Assembly (NCBI GenBank): GCA_029204225.1
Contig: CM055109.1
Span: forward strand, 37,606,991-37,670,990
Length of the DNA stretch: 64,000 bases
Source: Diphasiastrum complanatum
Taxonomy: Eukaryota > Streptophyta > Lycopodiopsida > Lycopodiales > Lycopodiaceae
Direction: 5' to 3'
This document shows, one piece after another, positions 23,107 to 35,400 of this stretch. A program made the translations under genes and the position numbers. The first letter of the stretch is position 1, and every line of letters begins with the position of its first letter. The notes under the pieces were generated by a model. That model was not told the DNA's origin, did no database searches, and worked only from the letters and a program-made list of their open reading frames with translations.

Positions 23107-25138
23107 AACTGTGGCAACAAGTCATGCCTTTCTCCAGTTGATGCTTCCATCTGCATTGTACTTGACTTTGAAAATCCATTTGCAATCAACTACATTTCTG
23201 CTAGCAGGTAATTCGACAATTCTCCATGTCTGGTTCTTGATAAGAGATGAATACTCTTTATTCATAGCTTCTTTCCAAAGATTTGAATCAGACTGACTGA
23301 GTGTCTCTTGGACTAACGTCGATTTCTGAACAAGGTAGGCTGCAAACTTGTTGATATACCTGTGAGGTGGTCTGCTAGTTCTTGATGATCTTCTGGGTAA
23401 TAGAGGAAGTTGATCATTTCCATCATATTATAGTTGTTGAACTGCAACATCATCATCTTCTGATTCGTCATTGATTTGTTGTTCGTAAAAAGTAGAAGAG
23501 CTTGGACCTTCAATGGGAATAGTCGATTGAGGAACTGGAAAGTTCAATATGTCAGGAGAATCTGACAGGTCGGCTACATGGGCACTGCCTTCCTTTGAGG
23601 TCTTGAAACTGATCTTCGATGAAGATGACATCCCGGCTAGTGAATATCTTCAACTCGATGGGATCGAACAACTTGTAGGCTTGATCTGAAATAGTGTAGC
23701 TGATAAAAATACATTTGATACTCTGGAAGTTGAGCTTCTTCTTGAGATCACGAGGTATTTGCGCAAAAGCAGTACATCCAAAAACTCGTAGGTTTGATAA
23801 AGAAGGTTTGGTACCTGTCCAAATTTTGAATGGTGTTTTGCCTGAGAGACCTTTAGTAGGACATATGTTCTGAATATAGGTTGTTGTTGAAACAGCTTCA
23901 GGCCAAAAGGACTTTGGAAGTGTCGCATGTGATAACATGCACTTTGCCAATTCAACCAAGGTTCTATTCTTTCTCTCAACAAGACCATTTGACTGAGGTG
24001 AATAGGAGATAATGTATTGTTGTTCAATGTTGCTGTTAAGGCAGTACTCCTTGCATTCGGTGGAGATGTATTCTCCCCCGTTATCTGACCTCAATGCTTT
24101 GATTCTTTTGCCAGTTTGATTCTCAGCATGCTCTTTGAATTGTCTAAATTTGATAAAAGCCTCTGATTTCTGTTAATGAAATAAACAACTGTTCTTCTGG
24201 AGAATTCGTCAATAAAAGTGATGAAATACTTTGCATCTAATGGGTCCACATATATCTATATGAACAACATCTAACAGATCTTTTGCTGCATGCCTATGGT
24301 TTGATCTAAAAGGAATCCTAGCCCGCTTTCCAAAGATGCAGCTATGACAAACAAGGAGATCGACCTTACCAGAAGGATAGTCGAGATCAAGAACCATGGA
24401 TTGTCTGGACATGTTCAAAACAGATGCATAATTCAAGTTTCCTAAGCAATGATGTCATAGTAATGCTTTATTGACAAGAACAAAGGTTTTCAAGGCTTGA
24501 CTAAACTCAGATAACAATGTCATGCCAATCTATATAAGTAACTCTGCCTCTTGTCGAGTGCAAGGATCTTATTACTCCTATCAATAATTTTGCATTCATC
24601 ATATTAGAATTCTACCTTATGACCTAAATCTGTAATTCTACCTACTAATAACAGATTTGTAGAGAGTTTAGGAACATATAAAACCTTTGATAGTAGTTCG
24701 AATTGATCATGCTGAAATCGCAATCTTACAGTACCTTCACCTTCAATAGTGTGAGTACTATTGTCACCAAGATGACCAAATTTCTTCGTGTTGTAAGGCA
24801 TGTAGGAGTTGAAAATTTCACGTTGATTGGTCATGTGTTGAGTTGCTCTAGAATCAAGAAACCATGAATCATACAAAAATGCGATTTGGTCTTTGACCAT
24901 GAATGCGCCTTCATCCACTTCAACTTGGGGAGATGATGAAACTGTTTTTGCTTGTTGATCAAGTTGCTTGGCTGAATTCTTTGCTTGGAGAATTCGGCAA
25001 TGCTTGATCTCATGGTTATTGCGCTTGCGATACCTGCAAAACATCTTCTTCTTCGATTGTGGATTTGATAATTTTGCTTGACTTTGAGCCAGCTTCTGAT
25101 TCGTTGCAGCCTTCTTGGAGCTTTTTTGCTTCTACTAC
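23107..25138 (-). pseudogene. Copia pol: zinc knuckle, protease, integrase, truncated RT
   Basis: Reading leftwards: a damaged zinc knuckle (FCRYRKRNNHEIKHC, about 25045-25000), protease (WFLDSRATQHMTN, with DSG changed to DSR), the pre-integrase region (NYASVLNMSRQSM, CHSCIFGKRARIPF), integrase core (VVHIDICGPI; MRSDNGGEYIS; SPQSNGLVERKNRTL, so the D, D and E positions are visible), integrase C-terminus (KTPFKIWTGTKPSLSNLRVFG) and the start of RT (about 23330-23110, KWIFKVKYNADG). RT stops there at the LTR. Stops and frameshifts split it into several frames. Confidence 0.85.
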
Positions 25139-25496
25139 GTGCAGGAATGGCTGGCTCCTCCTCTGTCTCTGCATCAGGGTCCACCAGCAGGTCAGCCAGG
25201 TCATCCCCCTGTGCCTCCGCCCACATCTCCTCGTCCTCCTCTGTATCTCCCTCAACCCACTCCTCCTCCTCCACATAGTCTGCCCCGAGCATCTCTCCAT
25301 CCTCCGAGACCTCGTCATCTCCCTCCTCAGCCCTCTCCCTCTGCCTCTCTGTCCTCCTCTGCCACCGTAAAGCCCGTGCGTCAACCTGTGCCTGTCTGTA
25401 GAGCTCTCTATGGATCTCATCATCCATCTCCTCCTGTGTGGGTGGTGCCCGAGGAGCAGCAGCTATCGAATCCACCAAGCAAGTGTCGAGGTCCAC
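25139..25496 (-). other. GC-rich exon-like insert inside copia gag
   Basis: Between gag (ALYVNKGSNN) and the zinc knuckle lies about 358 bases of much higher GC content. The minus strand encodes an open, very acidic and Arg/Glu-rich stretch (PTQEEMDDEIHRELYRQAQV; ERQRERAEEGDDEVSEDGEM; VEEEEWVEGDTEEDEE). It is preceded by TTTCTGGTTGCAG and followed by GTAGTAG, like an exon between a splice acceptor and a donor. This suggests capture of a host or other transposon exon with some intron. The source family is not recognised. Confidence 0.55.
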
Positions 25497-26141
25497 CTGC
25501 AACCAGAAACAATACATTGTTGTTAGAGCCTTTGTTGACATATAATGCCTGAGAGGAGGAAGGTGACAAATTGTCCTGACTTCTTCGATTATCTTCTTGC
25601 AACAACATAGTGATAACTCTAGTAAGACTTAGATCTGAGTGTGTCGATATGATCATCACTCGGTTCTCATATGTAGAGGGCAAGCTTGAAAGCAATGTCA
25701 TAATTGGGTCTTGATCATCTATGACTAATCTGACAGCGGCCATTTGTTGCAAGAGATTCTTAAACTGGTTAATGTGACTCTAAAGAGAATCACCATTGAC
25801 ATCTTGAATGTGAAGAATTTCCTTCATAGATGTAACTTAGTAGTTACGTCCCTCACGTCATATAGTGAGTTTAGGATGTCCCAAATGTCTTTTGAAGTTT
25901 TAGCTTCAACTATGTGTCCAATCTGTGTATCTGATATATTGAGGATAATAAGTGCGAAAGCTTTACCATCCTTCTATTTCCACTTTGAGTCTTCTGTGTC
26001 GTCTTCAAGTTTTACTTCTATACCTGTAACAAAATCTCATAACTCGGTGATTAGCAAGGTCTTCATCTTAAATTTCCACAAATGATAATTGGATCCATTC
26101 AGCTTGTCTGCAATAAGACCAGCCTTACTTTGAGAATCCAT
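25497..26141 (-). pseudogene. Copia gag, minus strand
   Basis: The ATG at 26141-26139 opens MDSQSKAGLIADKLNGSNYH and WKFKMKTLL, the usual copia gag start. Later come DIWDILNSLYD and, in another frame, DDQDPIMTLLSSLPSTYENR, followed by LLQEDNRR. Stops and frameshifts lie between these. It is interrupted by the GC-rich insert near 25500. Confidence 0.8.
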
Positions 26142-26418
26142 CTGGAACTTAGTCTATCGATTGTATCGACGACGCTAAGATGTAGTAATGCCAACAACAG
26201 GAAATCAGTTCTCTGATACTGAAAGGATGAAAGGAATTGAAGAATATGATATCAATTTGATATCGCAAAAGAGATCAAGTATTAGAGCTTTCGCTCTGAT
26301 ATCAAAATAGTATTATGCCTTGATAGAGATCACAGATCTGATATCGTGGTGGTTCAGATAAAGAAAATAGTGATCTAGCACTAATACTATGATAGAAGCT
26401 CTGATATAAGAATGGAAT

Positions 26419-26430
26419 GCTCTGATACCA
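26419..26430 (-). other. Primer-binding site, minus strand
   Basis: The minus strand reads TGGTATCAGAGC immediately after the LTR, a perfect copia site for initiator tRNA-Met. Four shorter CTCTGATA copies occur between 26211 and 26406. Confidence 0.85.
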
Positions 26431-27493
26431 TGTCGGAAAGTGTTATGTGAAAGATAGGTCGAACTCGAAAAGAAACAAACTCGAATGAAAAATATTTGAA
26501 TGACAAGAAAGAAAACTTATCGTGCACAACGGAATAGACTATCTTCTTCTTTCTCTATGCATGACTATGCCTATCAATTTCGAACAAAACAATAGTGATA
26601 GAAATCATGTTTGATCTTATAGTAACTAACTTTGAGATCATCGGTACTACAGTGATTACATAGCCAAACAATAATGCATTGAATTATCAGACAAATAATT
26701 TGTCGCGAATCACTAGAAAAATAATTAGTCGCAAAGAACTACAGAAACGCATGCATTCTGAGACGAACCTGAATGCAATAAAACATACTATTGATTCAGT
26801 ATGAAAACAAAACAGAAGTAAATGAGTACAATAAGTTGCGGATCAAAGCCGCGTACTCTATGCTATCTTTGAGCAACTAAAATGAAAGTCTAAATTAGGC
26901 GCAATGCTGATAAGCAGTAAGCGCAATAGCAATCTCTAAAACAACTCTAAGAAGTGAGCTAGAATGCTCAGGAGTGTTCAAGCTCGAAGGCTTGAGAGAG
27001 AGAGCTAAATATTCAATACTTGCTTATCTATTGATCAAAAACTTTTGAACTTCTTGATCTTCTTAATCTTGAAACTGTATGAATATGAATAGCTATATAT
27101 ACTAAGCAATTAGGTCATCAAATGTGATTGCTAGCTAGTTGGTGTCAGCTAGCATTCATCCAGTTCCTTTTCAAAAATTGATTATTGATAAGTGGTGAAA
27201 ATTGGTCGTAAATAGTCTGTCTGCATAAATGAACTGAAACTGTCACTTTGCAGAAATGATCTAAAATTGCCACAGGCGACAGTGTCGCAAAAAGATGACA
27301 GTGTCAGCTTTTGCAAAAAAACCCGACAGTGCCCTTAAATTCCATTTAGGATAGCCCCACACTTTGTCAGAGTCACTTCCTTAACATTTGAGGCACTTTG
27401 AAAAAATGCGAAAAATGCAACTTTGCATATTTACTCGTAAATCTTGACAGGCGAAAAATGCGACACTGTTATCAAACTCCGTGTATTTCTGCA
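26431..27493 (-). repeat. 5' LTR of the minus-strand copia element
   Basis: This starts TGTCGGAAAG next to the primer site and matches 22040-23106 throughout, ending at TTTCTGCA. Confidence 0.85.
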
Positions 27494-27617
27494 GACTATG
27501 TAAAAACACTTGTAATTCTGCAGACTGTGTAAAGACACGAGAAAATCCGCAAAACTGGGTAAACAATGGATGAGGATTAAAACCGATTAGTCGATTAGTA
27601 AGAAGGAGAATAATCCA

Positions 27618-27621
<4 letters not shown>

Positions 27622-27699
<78 letters not shown>
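27622..27699. repeat. (TG)n microsatellite
   Basis: This is a nearly perfect TG array of about 78 bases beyond the right LTR of the minus-strand copia element. Confidence 0.95.
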
Positions 27700-27700
<1 letters not shown>

Positions 27701-29803
27701 GAGAATCACTCATGCTCATCTACTTAGCACCCCCTATGCTTCTCACAAGCAACAATGATGATAGATCCTCCAATATAGATCAAAATAAACAGTTCCCGGT
27801 GAATTCTCTTCACACTGCTTATTCAACCAATTAGCTTTTAAACAAGAGTAATCCAATTACTCAAGTCAATTGCAAATGATTCAGAACTCTCAAATGTCTA
27901 GGTGCAGAATTCTTAGTATAACACCACATTTGGATCCTCTTCTAAACCATCTCTAAGTAAATGAATTATTATCGACAGAAAGAGACTCTTTGGACATAAG
28001 GTTAGGATTTAAACATTATTCTCTCTGATCCAATCCATAACAAAATGATACTTGGCAACAATCAGTGAAACTTTAATTTCATCTTTACCAACACTTCCTA
28101 TATTCCCAATACTATTACAAACCGGACTTTTTCCTCATAATCATAGAATATCTTATCCCGAGTGATAGAAACTTACATCTCAATAATCAACTATCAAATA
28201 CAGATACACATTTGGGTTCAAGAAGACTAAATTCCACTTAATCAATTGAAAACATCTGAATTTGATTCTGAGCCATATTCACAAATCATATATGGAAGTA
28301 TAATTTCATATAATTATAATCAGTCCTTTGAAACCAAGTTCTACACTAGAAAAAATTATATGAATCTCAATCCAATTGTCTTGTATTTAAGAAATTTCTA
28401 AAAAGTAGAGGTTTAACAAAATGGAGAAATAGATTTTAGGGTTCCAGATTTTGTAAATAATGAGATACCACTTTGAAATCTAGATCCTATCTCAAAATTT
28501 CCCAAAATACCCTAACCAAAAAGCCGATGGATTTCACTATTAGTATGGCCAATACAGTAATCACTAACCATCAGTCTACAGATCATTCTCACCCAAAAAA
28601 TCCCCTTTGGAATCATTGATGTCCCATACCACCAGCTTTTCCTCCAAGAATCCTCTACATCTAGATCTGTTTTGCCTAAAAAGTCGAAAAAGACTATTTG
28701 GTTATCCTATATCCAACTATAGGATCAGAATCACAACTAATTCCAAGAGATACATCAACCATTGAAATCCCTCATGTCCCTAAGTGTTACACAAAGAATA
28801 TCATTTCACACTGTAATCCAGCAAGGACAAGATGAAATGTTACATCCAAGTATAGATGAAATGTTGTAAGTGTATTCACTCAAAAGTCCTCAAAAATACA
28901 CTATTTTTGACTTTTTGAGACCCTTAATGGTGTCCAATATTAAGCAAACTTCATGACAACCTTAGGACAACTTCATTACACCTCCAAAAATGTGCATGCA
29001 AATTATTGGCCATGAATTTTATGGAATTACCACAAAATTAGTCCAAAAACCATCAAAAAACCTTGTTTTTTGACCAAAATTTGTGGATCAAATCCACAAT
29101 TAAGTGCAATCAAATCCAAATCCCTGTGAATTTATTACATGCAAGCACTACAAATTTTGATTTCAGTCAACTATGGATTCTATAGCCCATTTCTAGCACA
29201 AAATCACTATCTTAACATCCTTTTGACTATTCAACCGACATGCAATCATTAGATCCAATCGATAATGACTGTAAAACATCAAATACAATCTAAAAATGTA
29301 CATCAATAGCAATGATAAATTCCAAGCAAAAATCTTCAATTCTAGGTGAAAAATCACCAAAAAAAAAAAAAAAACCATCAAAAATCCATTGATTTCCATC
29401 AAAATCTATGAAGAAAATCCATAATCATGATCAATCGGCTGAAAGTACACCAAATTCAGAGAAGCCACCTACTTGGAGATCAATTCCACCACCTAGAAGC
29501 AACAAGCAAGGAGAAATCACCAAAAAGCTGGGAAAAAACAAGAAGCAGCTCCGCCTTCCACTGTAAGGATCGCCTTATGAAGATCGGACTAGATCCTGTT
29601 GCAAACAACCAAAAGGACACCTGTGGAGCAAAACCACCCAACCAGCAGGAAATGGCTAGTCAATACCCTAATCACTTAAAGAGAAGGCTAATCCTAACAG
29701 AGAATATTTCAGATGATTCAGATTGTTCGCATCTTATGTTGCAACCTTCCACATGCTTGTTTCTTAGTGGAGCAAAATCGTGTGACTAGGATGCCACATC
29801 AGA
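27700..29803. other. No gene recognised
   Basis: About 2.1 kb of AT-rich sequence. A 120-codon frame at 29427-29789 (plus) has no family match or coding-like motif. The right part runs into a candidate LTR. This could be the interior of an old, coding-free LTR element, but nothing in it proves that. Confidence 0.4.
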
Positions 29804-30957
29804 AGTTGTACACATGTAATTTTCTTATTTGATAGAATTAGTCAAGTAATTATAAATAAGAACCGACACATCAATTGTTAATAGATGCGTACATTTGCAC
29901 TCGAACCTCTATTAGTACTCCATGAACATTCCATTGTAACCACCGAGTTTCAGGAGAACAGAGAGAAGTCTTGCGTCTTTGAGTTTTTTCCTTTGCTTTC
30001 ATACGCTATTTGAATGTTGAGTGCTTCTGTGTTCACAATTGATAGTCTCGCTTTGTCGGATTTGGCATGTGTTTGATTACTTTGGTTAGACGATACTGTT
30101 AGTCTCGATATTGTCGTAAGTGTTCAACCGTAAATGTGAAGCTGGAATTGTCTTTAAACTTGTCGGTTGTTTAATTACTTGTGTAATTGAACTAACCGAT
30201 TGTTTTGAACTTAATTGCGATTATGACATTCAAAAAAACTATTTCATTGTCACTACAAAATGTTTGTTCTTACACATTCTAAAGAATCCACTGTGTTGTT
30301 GTAAATCGGTATTGATTGAAACTTGCTTATGGATACTCAAACATTGTAAATCTGTGATCGTTCGTTCGTTTGAATGAGCGATAGTCGGTCGTTGAAGACT
30401 ACCTTGCTACTCGGATACCCGTAGTAATTCTAGAGCTAATACGTGCACTAAATCCCGACTGTAAAGGAAGGGACGTATTTATTAGATAAAAGGCCAATGC
30501 GGGCTTGTCCGGTATTGCGGTGAATCATGATAACTCGTCGAATCGCACGTCCTCAGCGCCGGCGATGTTTCATTCAAATTTCTGCCCTATCAACTTTCGA
30601 TGGTAGGATAGTGGCCTACCATGGTGGTGATGGGTGACGGAGAATTAGGGTTCGATTCCGGAGAGGGAGCCTGAGAAACGGCTACCACATCCAAGGAAGG
30701 CAGCAGGCGCGCAAATTACCCAATCCCGACACGGAGAGGTAGTGACAATAAATAACAATACTGGGCTTTTACAAGTCTGTCTAAAATTGTCTATACATTC
30801 ACACATATATGTCCTAAACTGCATGCTTTATTCAATCAAAGTAGAAATCTATTAGTACATAGACCAGAATCAGACACAATTGAAGACACTAATATAAGTT
30901 TCATCTATTCAAACTTTCATCATATTCTCTGAAGGAGAATTCCTAGTATTTTTCCTA
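29804..30957 (+). repeat. Candidate 5' LTR of the older copia element
   Basis: The right end is secure: 30857-30957 (AGACCAGAATCAGACAC to TATTTTTCCTA) recurs at 42108-42206 and is followed by a primer site at 30961. A TTATAAATAAG box at about 29854 fits a promoter. The left end is a guess. The interval holds an 18S rRNA fragment. Because the other LTR copy keeps only the last 100 bases, I cannot tell whether the rRNA piece is a normal part of the LTR. Confidence 0.5.
30397..30780 (+). pseudogene. 18S rRNA gene fragment
   Basis: This closely matches the 5' domain of plant 18S rRNA, from GCTACTCGGATACCCGTAG through CAAATTTCTGCCCTATCAAC and GGCTACCACATCCAAGGAAG to AATAACAATACTGGGC. It covers about nucleotides 95-480 of an 1.8-kb gene. 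Differences such as CACTGTAAAGGAAGG where CGACTTCTGGAAGG is usual show it is not functional. Bases such as GGGACGTATTTATTAG and GGCCAATGCGGGCTTG are the non-angiosperm type. It is flanked by retrotransposon sequence, not rDNA spacer. Confidence 0.92.
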
Positions 30958-30960
30958 TAG

Positions 30961-30973
30961 TGGTATCAGAGCC
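30961..30973 (+). other. Primer-binding site of the older copia element
   Basis: TGGTATCAGAGCC follows the 3' end of the candidate LTR. Only four bases later the young copia element is inserted; the old element resumes at 37133. Confidence 0.85.
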
Positions 30974-30977
30974 TTGC

Positions 30978-31659
30978 TGTTAAAAATTCACAATTCTAGC
31001 TTGACTAGTTTTGGTCATATGACTTGTAAATAGTTAGATGGTCATGATGTGGCTTGTCACACGTGCCAAATATCATAGGATTCCATTCATAAGGATGTTC
31101 TCAAGTAGACCTAAGTGTTAGAACCTTTGGAATGAGTCCAAATTATGCTTAGATACAAGGGAGAAAAAATAGGAGCTATTTTTGGTAATTTTTGCATTGT
31201 TGAGGGATCTCCAAGATTCCAACCCTAACTTGGTAGGGATGAAAGATCCACCAAAATTAGCATTAGGGATAGGTTTAGGGCTACTCATACCTGCCCAAAA
31301 CCGTGATGGATCATGTATATATAGGTGATGATATCTCACCAAAATCAATCAAGCAATTTCATGTTTTTTCTCTCATAATGGTGCAATTGCTCTCTATGTT
31401 CATAATTGTTTGAGTACTTGTGATTACTAATGATTATAGGATTGAATGTAGGTCTGGTGTACAGTACTCAGACTTTGGGAGGCCGTACTTTCACACGTGT
31501 GAAGCCTTCTTCAAGGATTTGGGCCATTTAGTGAGGTTCAAGCATAGATTTTTGATGGATTTTGATGGTTCAACTCGTGCTAATCTTATGAAATCATAAT
31601 CTATTGTTTCCCTCATCATTTCAAGTGTTTTAGGATCCTTATTTTCTGTAATTTTTACA
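30978..31659 (+). repeat. 5' LTR of the young copia element
   Basis: This spans 682 bases from TGTTAAAAATTCAC to TTTTTACA. A TATATATAGG box is near 31315-31324, and a palindromic TTCACACGTGTGAA lies at 31490-31503. Confidence 0.95.
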
Positions 31660-31672
31660 TGGTATCAGAGCC
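31660..31672 (+). other. Primer-binding site of the young copia element
   Basis: TGGTATCAGAGCC abuts the LTR end and is complementary to the 3' end of initiator tRNA-Met, as is usual for copia elements. Confidence 0.93.
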
Positions 31673-32470
31673 TAAAGGCTGAAATGAGCTAAATCCTTGG
31701 TTTTCATTCAATTTGATCACAATTTTTGATCTAAATCTTCTGTAGATTGGATCTTAGCATCTAGTATTGATTCTAGAACTCAAAGTGAGTCAAATACATT
31801 GGAGATTGGTGTTGTGTGACTTCATTTGCAGGTGTTTAGGTGTCTAAAACCAGAGGCAAAGTTGAATTCAATTCACATTACCAAGATAGCAAGTTTTGCT
31901 TGCTCCAAGCATTGATTTCTAAGCAAGTTTTGGAGGTGATTTCATAGAGGAGGCTTTCTAGAATTCAAGGAGAGGGAAGATCAGAGTTTTGGGGACTCTT
32001 CAAGGCTGTTCTAAGGTGTAGTAGACACCTCCTAAAGTGATTTAGGTTCAGTCCAACCATTGCTTGACTTATGCACCAAATTAGATCAATTTTTCATCAA
32101 TTTTGATCATTTTTTGCTTGTGATTGGATAGTAGATTGTGTTGCATCCTCATTAAGTTCCATTTAGATCTTTTACAAGTGATTTTGGAAGTATATTAGGT
32201 TGCTGAAATTCACTCTTGATCAGATCATTTGGAAGCTTTAATGTTCTTTATAGAAAGAGGGGCAATTCTACTAGTATTGTCTACTTCAATCAAGCAAGTG
32301 CATTGTTTCTAGTATTCTATGATTTGATTTTGTTAGAGATCATTCTTAGATCTTTATAGGAAGTCTATTACTGATCTTTTCAGGTCCCTAAGAAGTGGGA
32401 TAAGGTAGACCTTCAATCAAATCAATAGAAGTAACCTTCATTTGTGTCAAGTCCTTGATTAGGAGACTAG
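31673..32470 (+). other. Untranslated leader of the young copia element
   Basis: About 800 bases without a long ORF lie between the primer site and the gag ATG at 32471. They would be expected to carry the RNA packaging signal, but no element is recognisable by eye. Confidence 0.6.
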
Positions 32471-35400
32471 ATGGCATCTATAAATGCATATCTTTTGGAT
32501 ACTAATGAAAGGCTCAACAAAACTAACTATTCCATATGGAAAGTTAGAATGGAATATATCATGATCATGCAAGATCTGATGGAAATTGTAAATGGTAAGG
32601 AGGGTGAACCTATTCATCCTCAAGAAAAAGCCAAATACATCAAGAGGTGCAATGTTGCACTACATTGCATAAAAATGAATGTTGCAAATGAACTCTTAAG
32701 AGAGGTAGGAGATTGCACTTCAGCTCAAGATGCTTGGGAGACTTTGCAAAAGGTCTATGAATCCAAGAACCAAACTAGAATGTTAGCTTTGAAGAATCAA
32801 ATCTATAGAAGCTATCAAAAGAAAGGAGAGAGTGCACATACTTTTGTCCTAAGAGTAAAGGAATTGAACAAAGAGCTAGCCTTTATAGGTGACCCTATCA
32901 AGGATGAAGAGCTTGTTCAACTCATATTGAATGGACTAAGCTTTGAATTTGACAATTTGGTTCAGGGATATGCAATTATGGGTAAGCTACCCATACTTGA
33001 AGAACTCCAAGGCACACTCATGGCCGAGGAATCAAGAAGGAGCCAAATGCAAGAGAGGATGGATAGGCTTTCCATCCAAGGTGGAGATGATCAAGCTCTC
33101 TTCACCAAAGGCAAAGGCAAGTCCAAAGGCAAAGGATCAACATTCAAGAAGTCTACAAAGCTTGAGGATCAAGAAGGACCCCCAAAGGCATCTCCATCAA
33201 CCACCAAAGTCAAGAAGGACAAATCAAAGGTGAAGTGCTACTATTGTAGCAAGATGGGGCATTATGCCTCGGAATGCTTCAAGAGGAGGCAAGATCAAAG
33301 CCAATCCAACATGAGCAAAGAGGAGGAGGAGGAGAGTTCACATGAGGACTCTCTCATGATGTCCATATTTTCTTCAACAAGCTTCAAAGGAGAAGATCCT
33401 TGGTGGATTGACTCGGGTGCTAGTTCACACATGACTAGTAAAAGGGAGTTTTTCTCTTCTCTCTTATCTTATGATGGACCTATAAAGTCTATCTATACAG
33501 CAAATGATGAAGCTTGTAAGATTGAAGGAGTTGGTAGCATTCCTCTTTGCTTAGGATCTTCCAAAAAGATCAACATAGAAGGTGTTTTGTACATTCCTAC
33601 AATAACAAAGAATCTACTAAGTGTTGGCCAAATGGTAGACAATGGTTTCAATGTTGACTTTGTTTCAAATGAATGTTTCATCAAGAAGAAGGATAAGATA
33701 GTGGCTAAGGGCACTAGACTTGGCAAACTTTATAAGCTGGATGCATTTGTGGATACTAATGTTGTCATGTTGGCCGAGAAGAGCAAGATATCTACCTTTA
33801 CTTTATGGCACAAAAGACTTGGACATGTCAACTCGGGTTCCATGGAGGCTATGATCAAGGAGGAGTATGCTTTAGGCCTACCAAGGTCTATTGGGAAGGA
33901 AGACAAGGTTTGTGAAGCTTGTGCCTTATCCAAGGCACATAAGAAGGTGTTTCCTAACTCCATCACAAAGTCATCTCATCCTCTTGAACTCATACACTCG
34001 GATGTGCACATTGCTAGCACCAAATCTAATGGAGGTTCATCCATGTTTTTAACCTTCATTGATGACTACTCAAGATATTGTTGGGTGTTCTTACTTTCCT
34101 TCAAGTCTCAAGTATTTGATACTTTTGTAAAGTTCAAGTTGTTTGTGGAAAAGCATCATAATCATAGCATCAAGATTCTTAGAAGTGACAATGGTGGAGA
34201 ATTCATCTCCAATGAGTTCAAGGCCTTTTGTGAGGAGGAAGGGATCAAGAAAGAGACTTCTTGTCCTTACACTCCTCAACAAAATGGAGTTGCTGAAAGA
34301 AGGAATAGAACATTATGTGAATGTTCTAAGGCTTTAAGATTAGATGCTTGTTTGCCCAAATCCTTTTGGGTGAGTCTCTTGTATGTGCAAACTACTTGAT
34401 GAATAGGGTGTCTTGCAAAGCAATTGAAGGCAAAACTCCTTATGAGATGTTGTATGGAAAGAAACCCAATCTTAATCACTTGAAAGTTTTTGGGTGTATA
34501 TGTTATGTGCATGTGCCATTGGAAACAAGAACCAAGGAGGATCCATCTTCCACAAGAGGGATCATGCTTGGATATGCAAGCTCAAGCAAGGGCTACAAAG
34601 TCTATCTCCCATCCTTGAACAAATTTGTTGTTTCAAGGGATGTCATCTTTGATGAACATCATATGCATATGCTTGAAGAAGGCTCAAGTGCTCCAACAAT
34701 CAAGAAGAAGATGGCCGAGGAGCAAGATCTTGGTTTTGAGGAGGAGCTCATGGAGGAGCAAGCACCAAACCCACCTATCACACCAAGGAGATCTTCAAGG
34801 GCAAAAGTGGAGCCATCAAGGCTCACATATCAAGGCAAAGGACATCAAGTTGAGGGTATCTCATCCACTTCTTATGCTTTATCTAGTTTTGAAGAACCGT
34901 CTAATGTTGAAGATGCATTGAACTCCAAAGAATGGTATAAAGCTATGTTGGATGAGTATGATGCCTTGATTGAGAATGAAACTTGGTTGCTTGTTGAGAG
35001 ACCTCAAAGGAATGTAATAGGATGCAAGTGGGTCTTCAAGCTTAAGTTGAATGCAAATGGGAGTATTAACAAACATAAAGCAAGATTAGTTGCAAAAGGT
35101 TATGCTCAAGAGAGAGGGATAGACTATGAGGAAACTTTTGCACCCGTGGCCAAGATGGTCACAATAAGACTAATCATTGCACTTGCATCACATTTTGGAT
35201 GGATTCTATGTCAAATGGATGTCTCTAATGCTTTCTTGAATGGTTTTTTGGAAGAGGATATCTATATGGAGCAGCCACAAGGGTTCATCAAGCATGGAAT
35301 GGAGAACAAAGTATGCCATCTCCAAAGAAGCATCTATGGCTTGAAGTAAGCCTCGAGATCTTGGAATTCAAGACTACATTTCTATCTTATTTCACTTTCT

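Noticed and set aside
25059-25552. Plus-strand proline-rich frames of 100-145 codons
   Set aside because: They are shadows of the acidic minus-strand insert in copia gag; GC-rich Glu codons read as Pro/Ser/Leu on the other strand.
30397-30780. Functional rDNA unit
   Set aside because: Only about a fifth of 18S is present, with substitutions in conserved positions and retrotransposon sequence on both sides.
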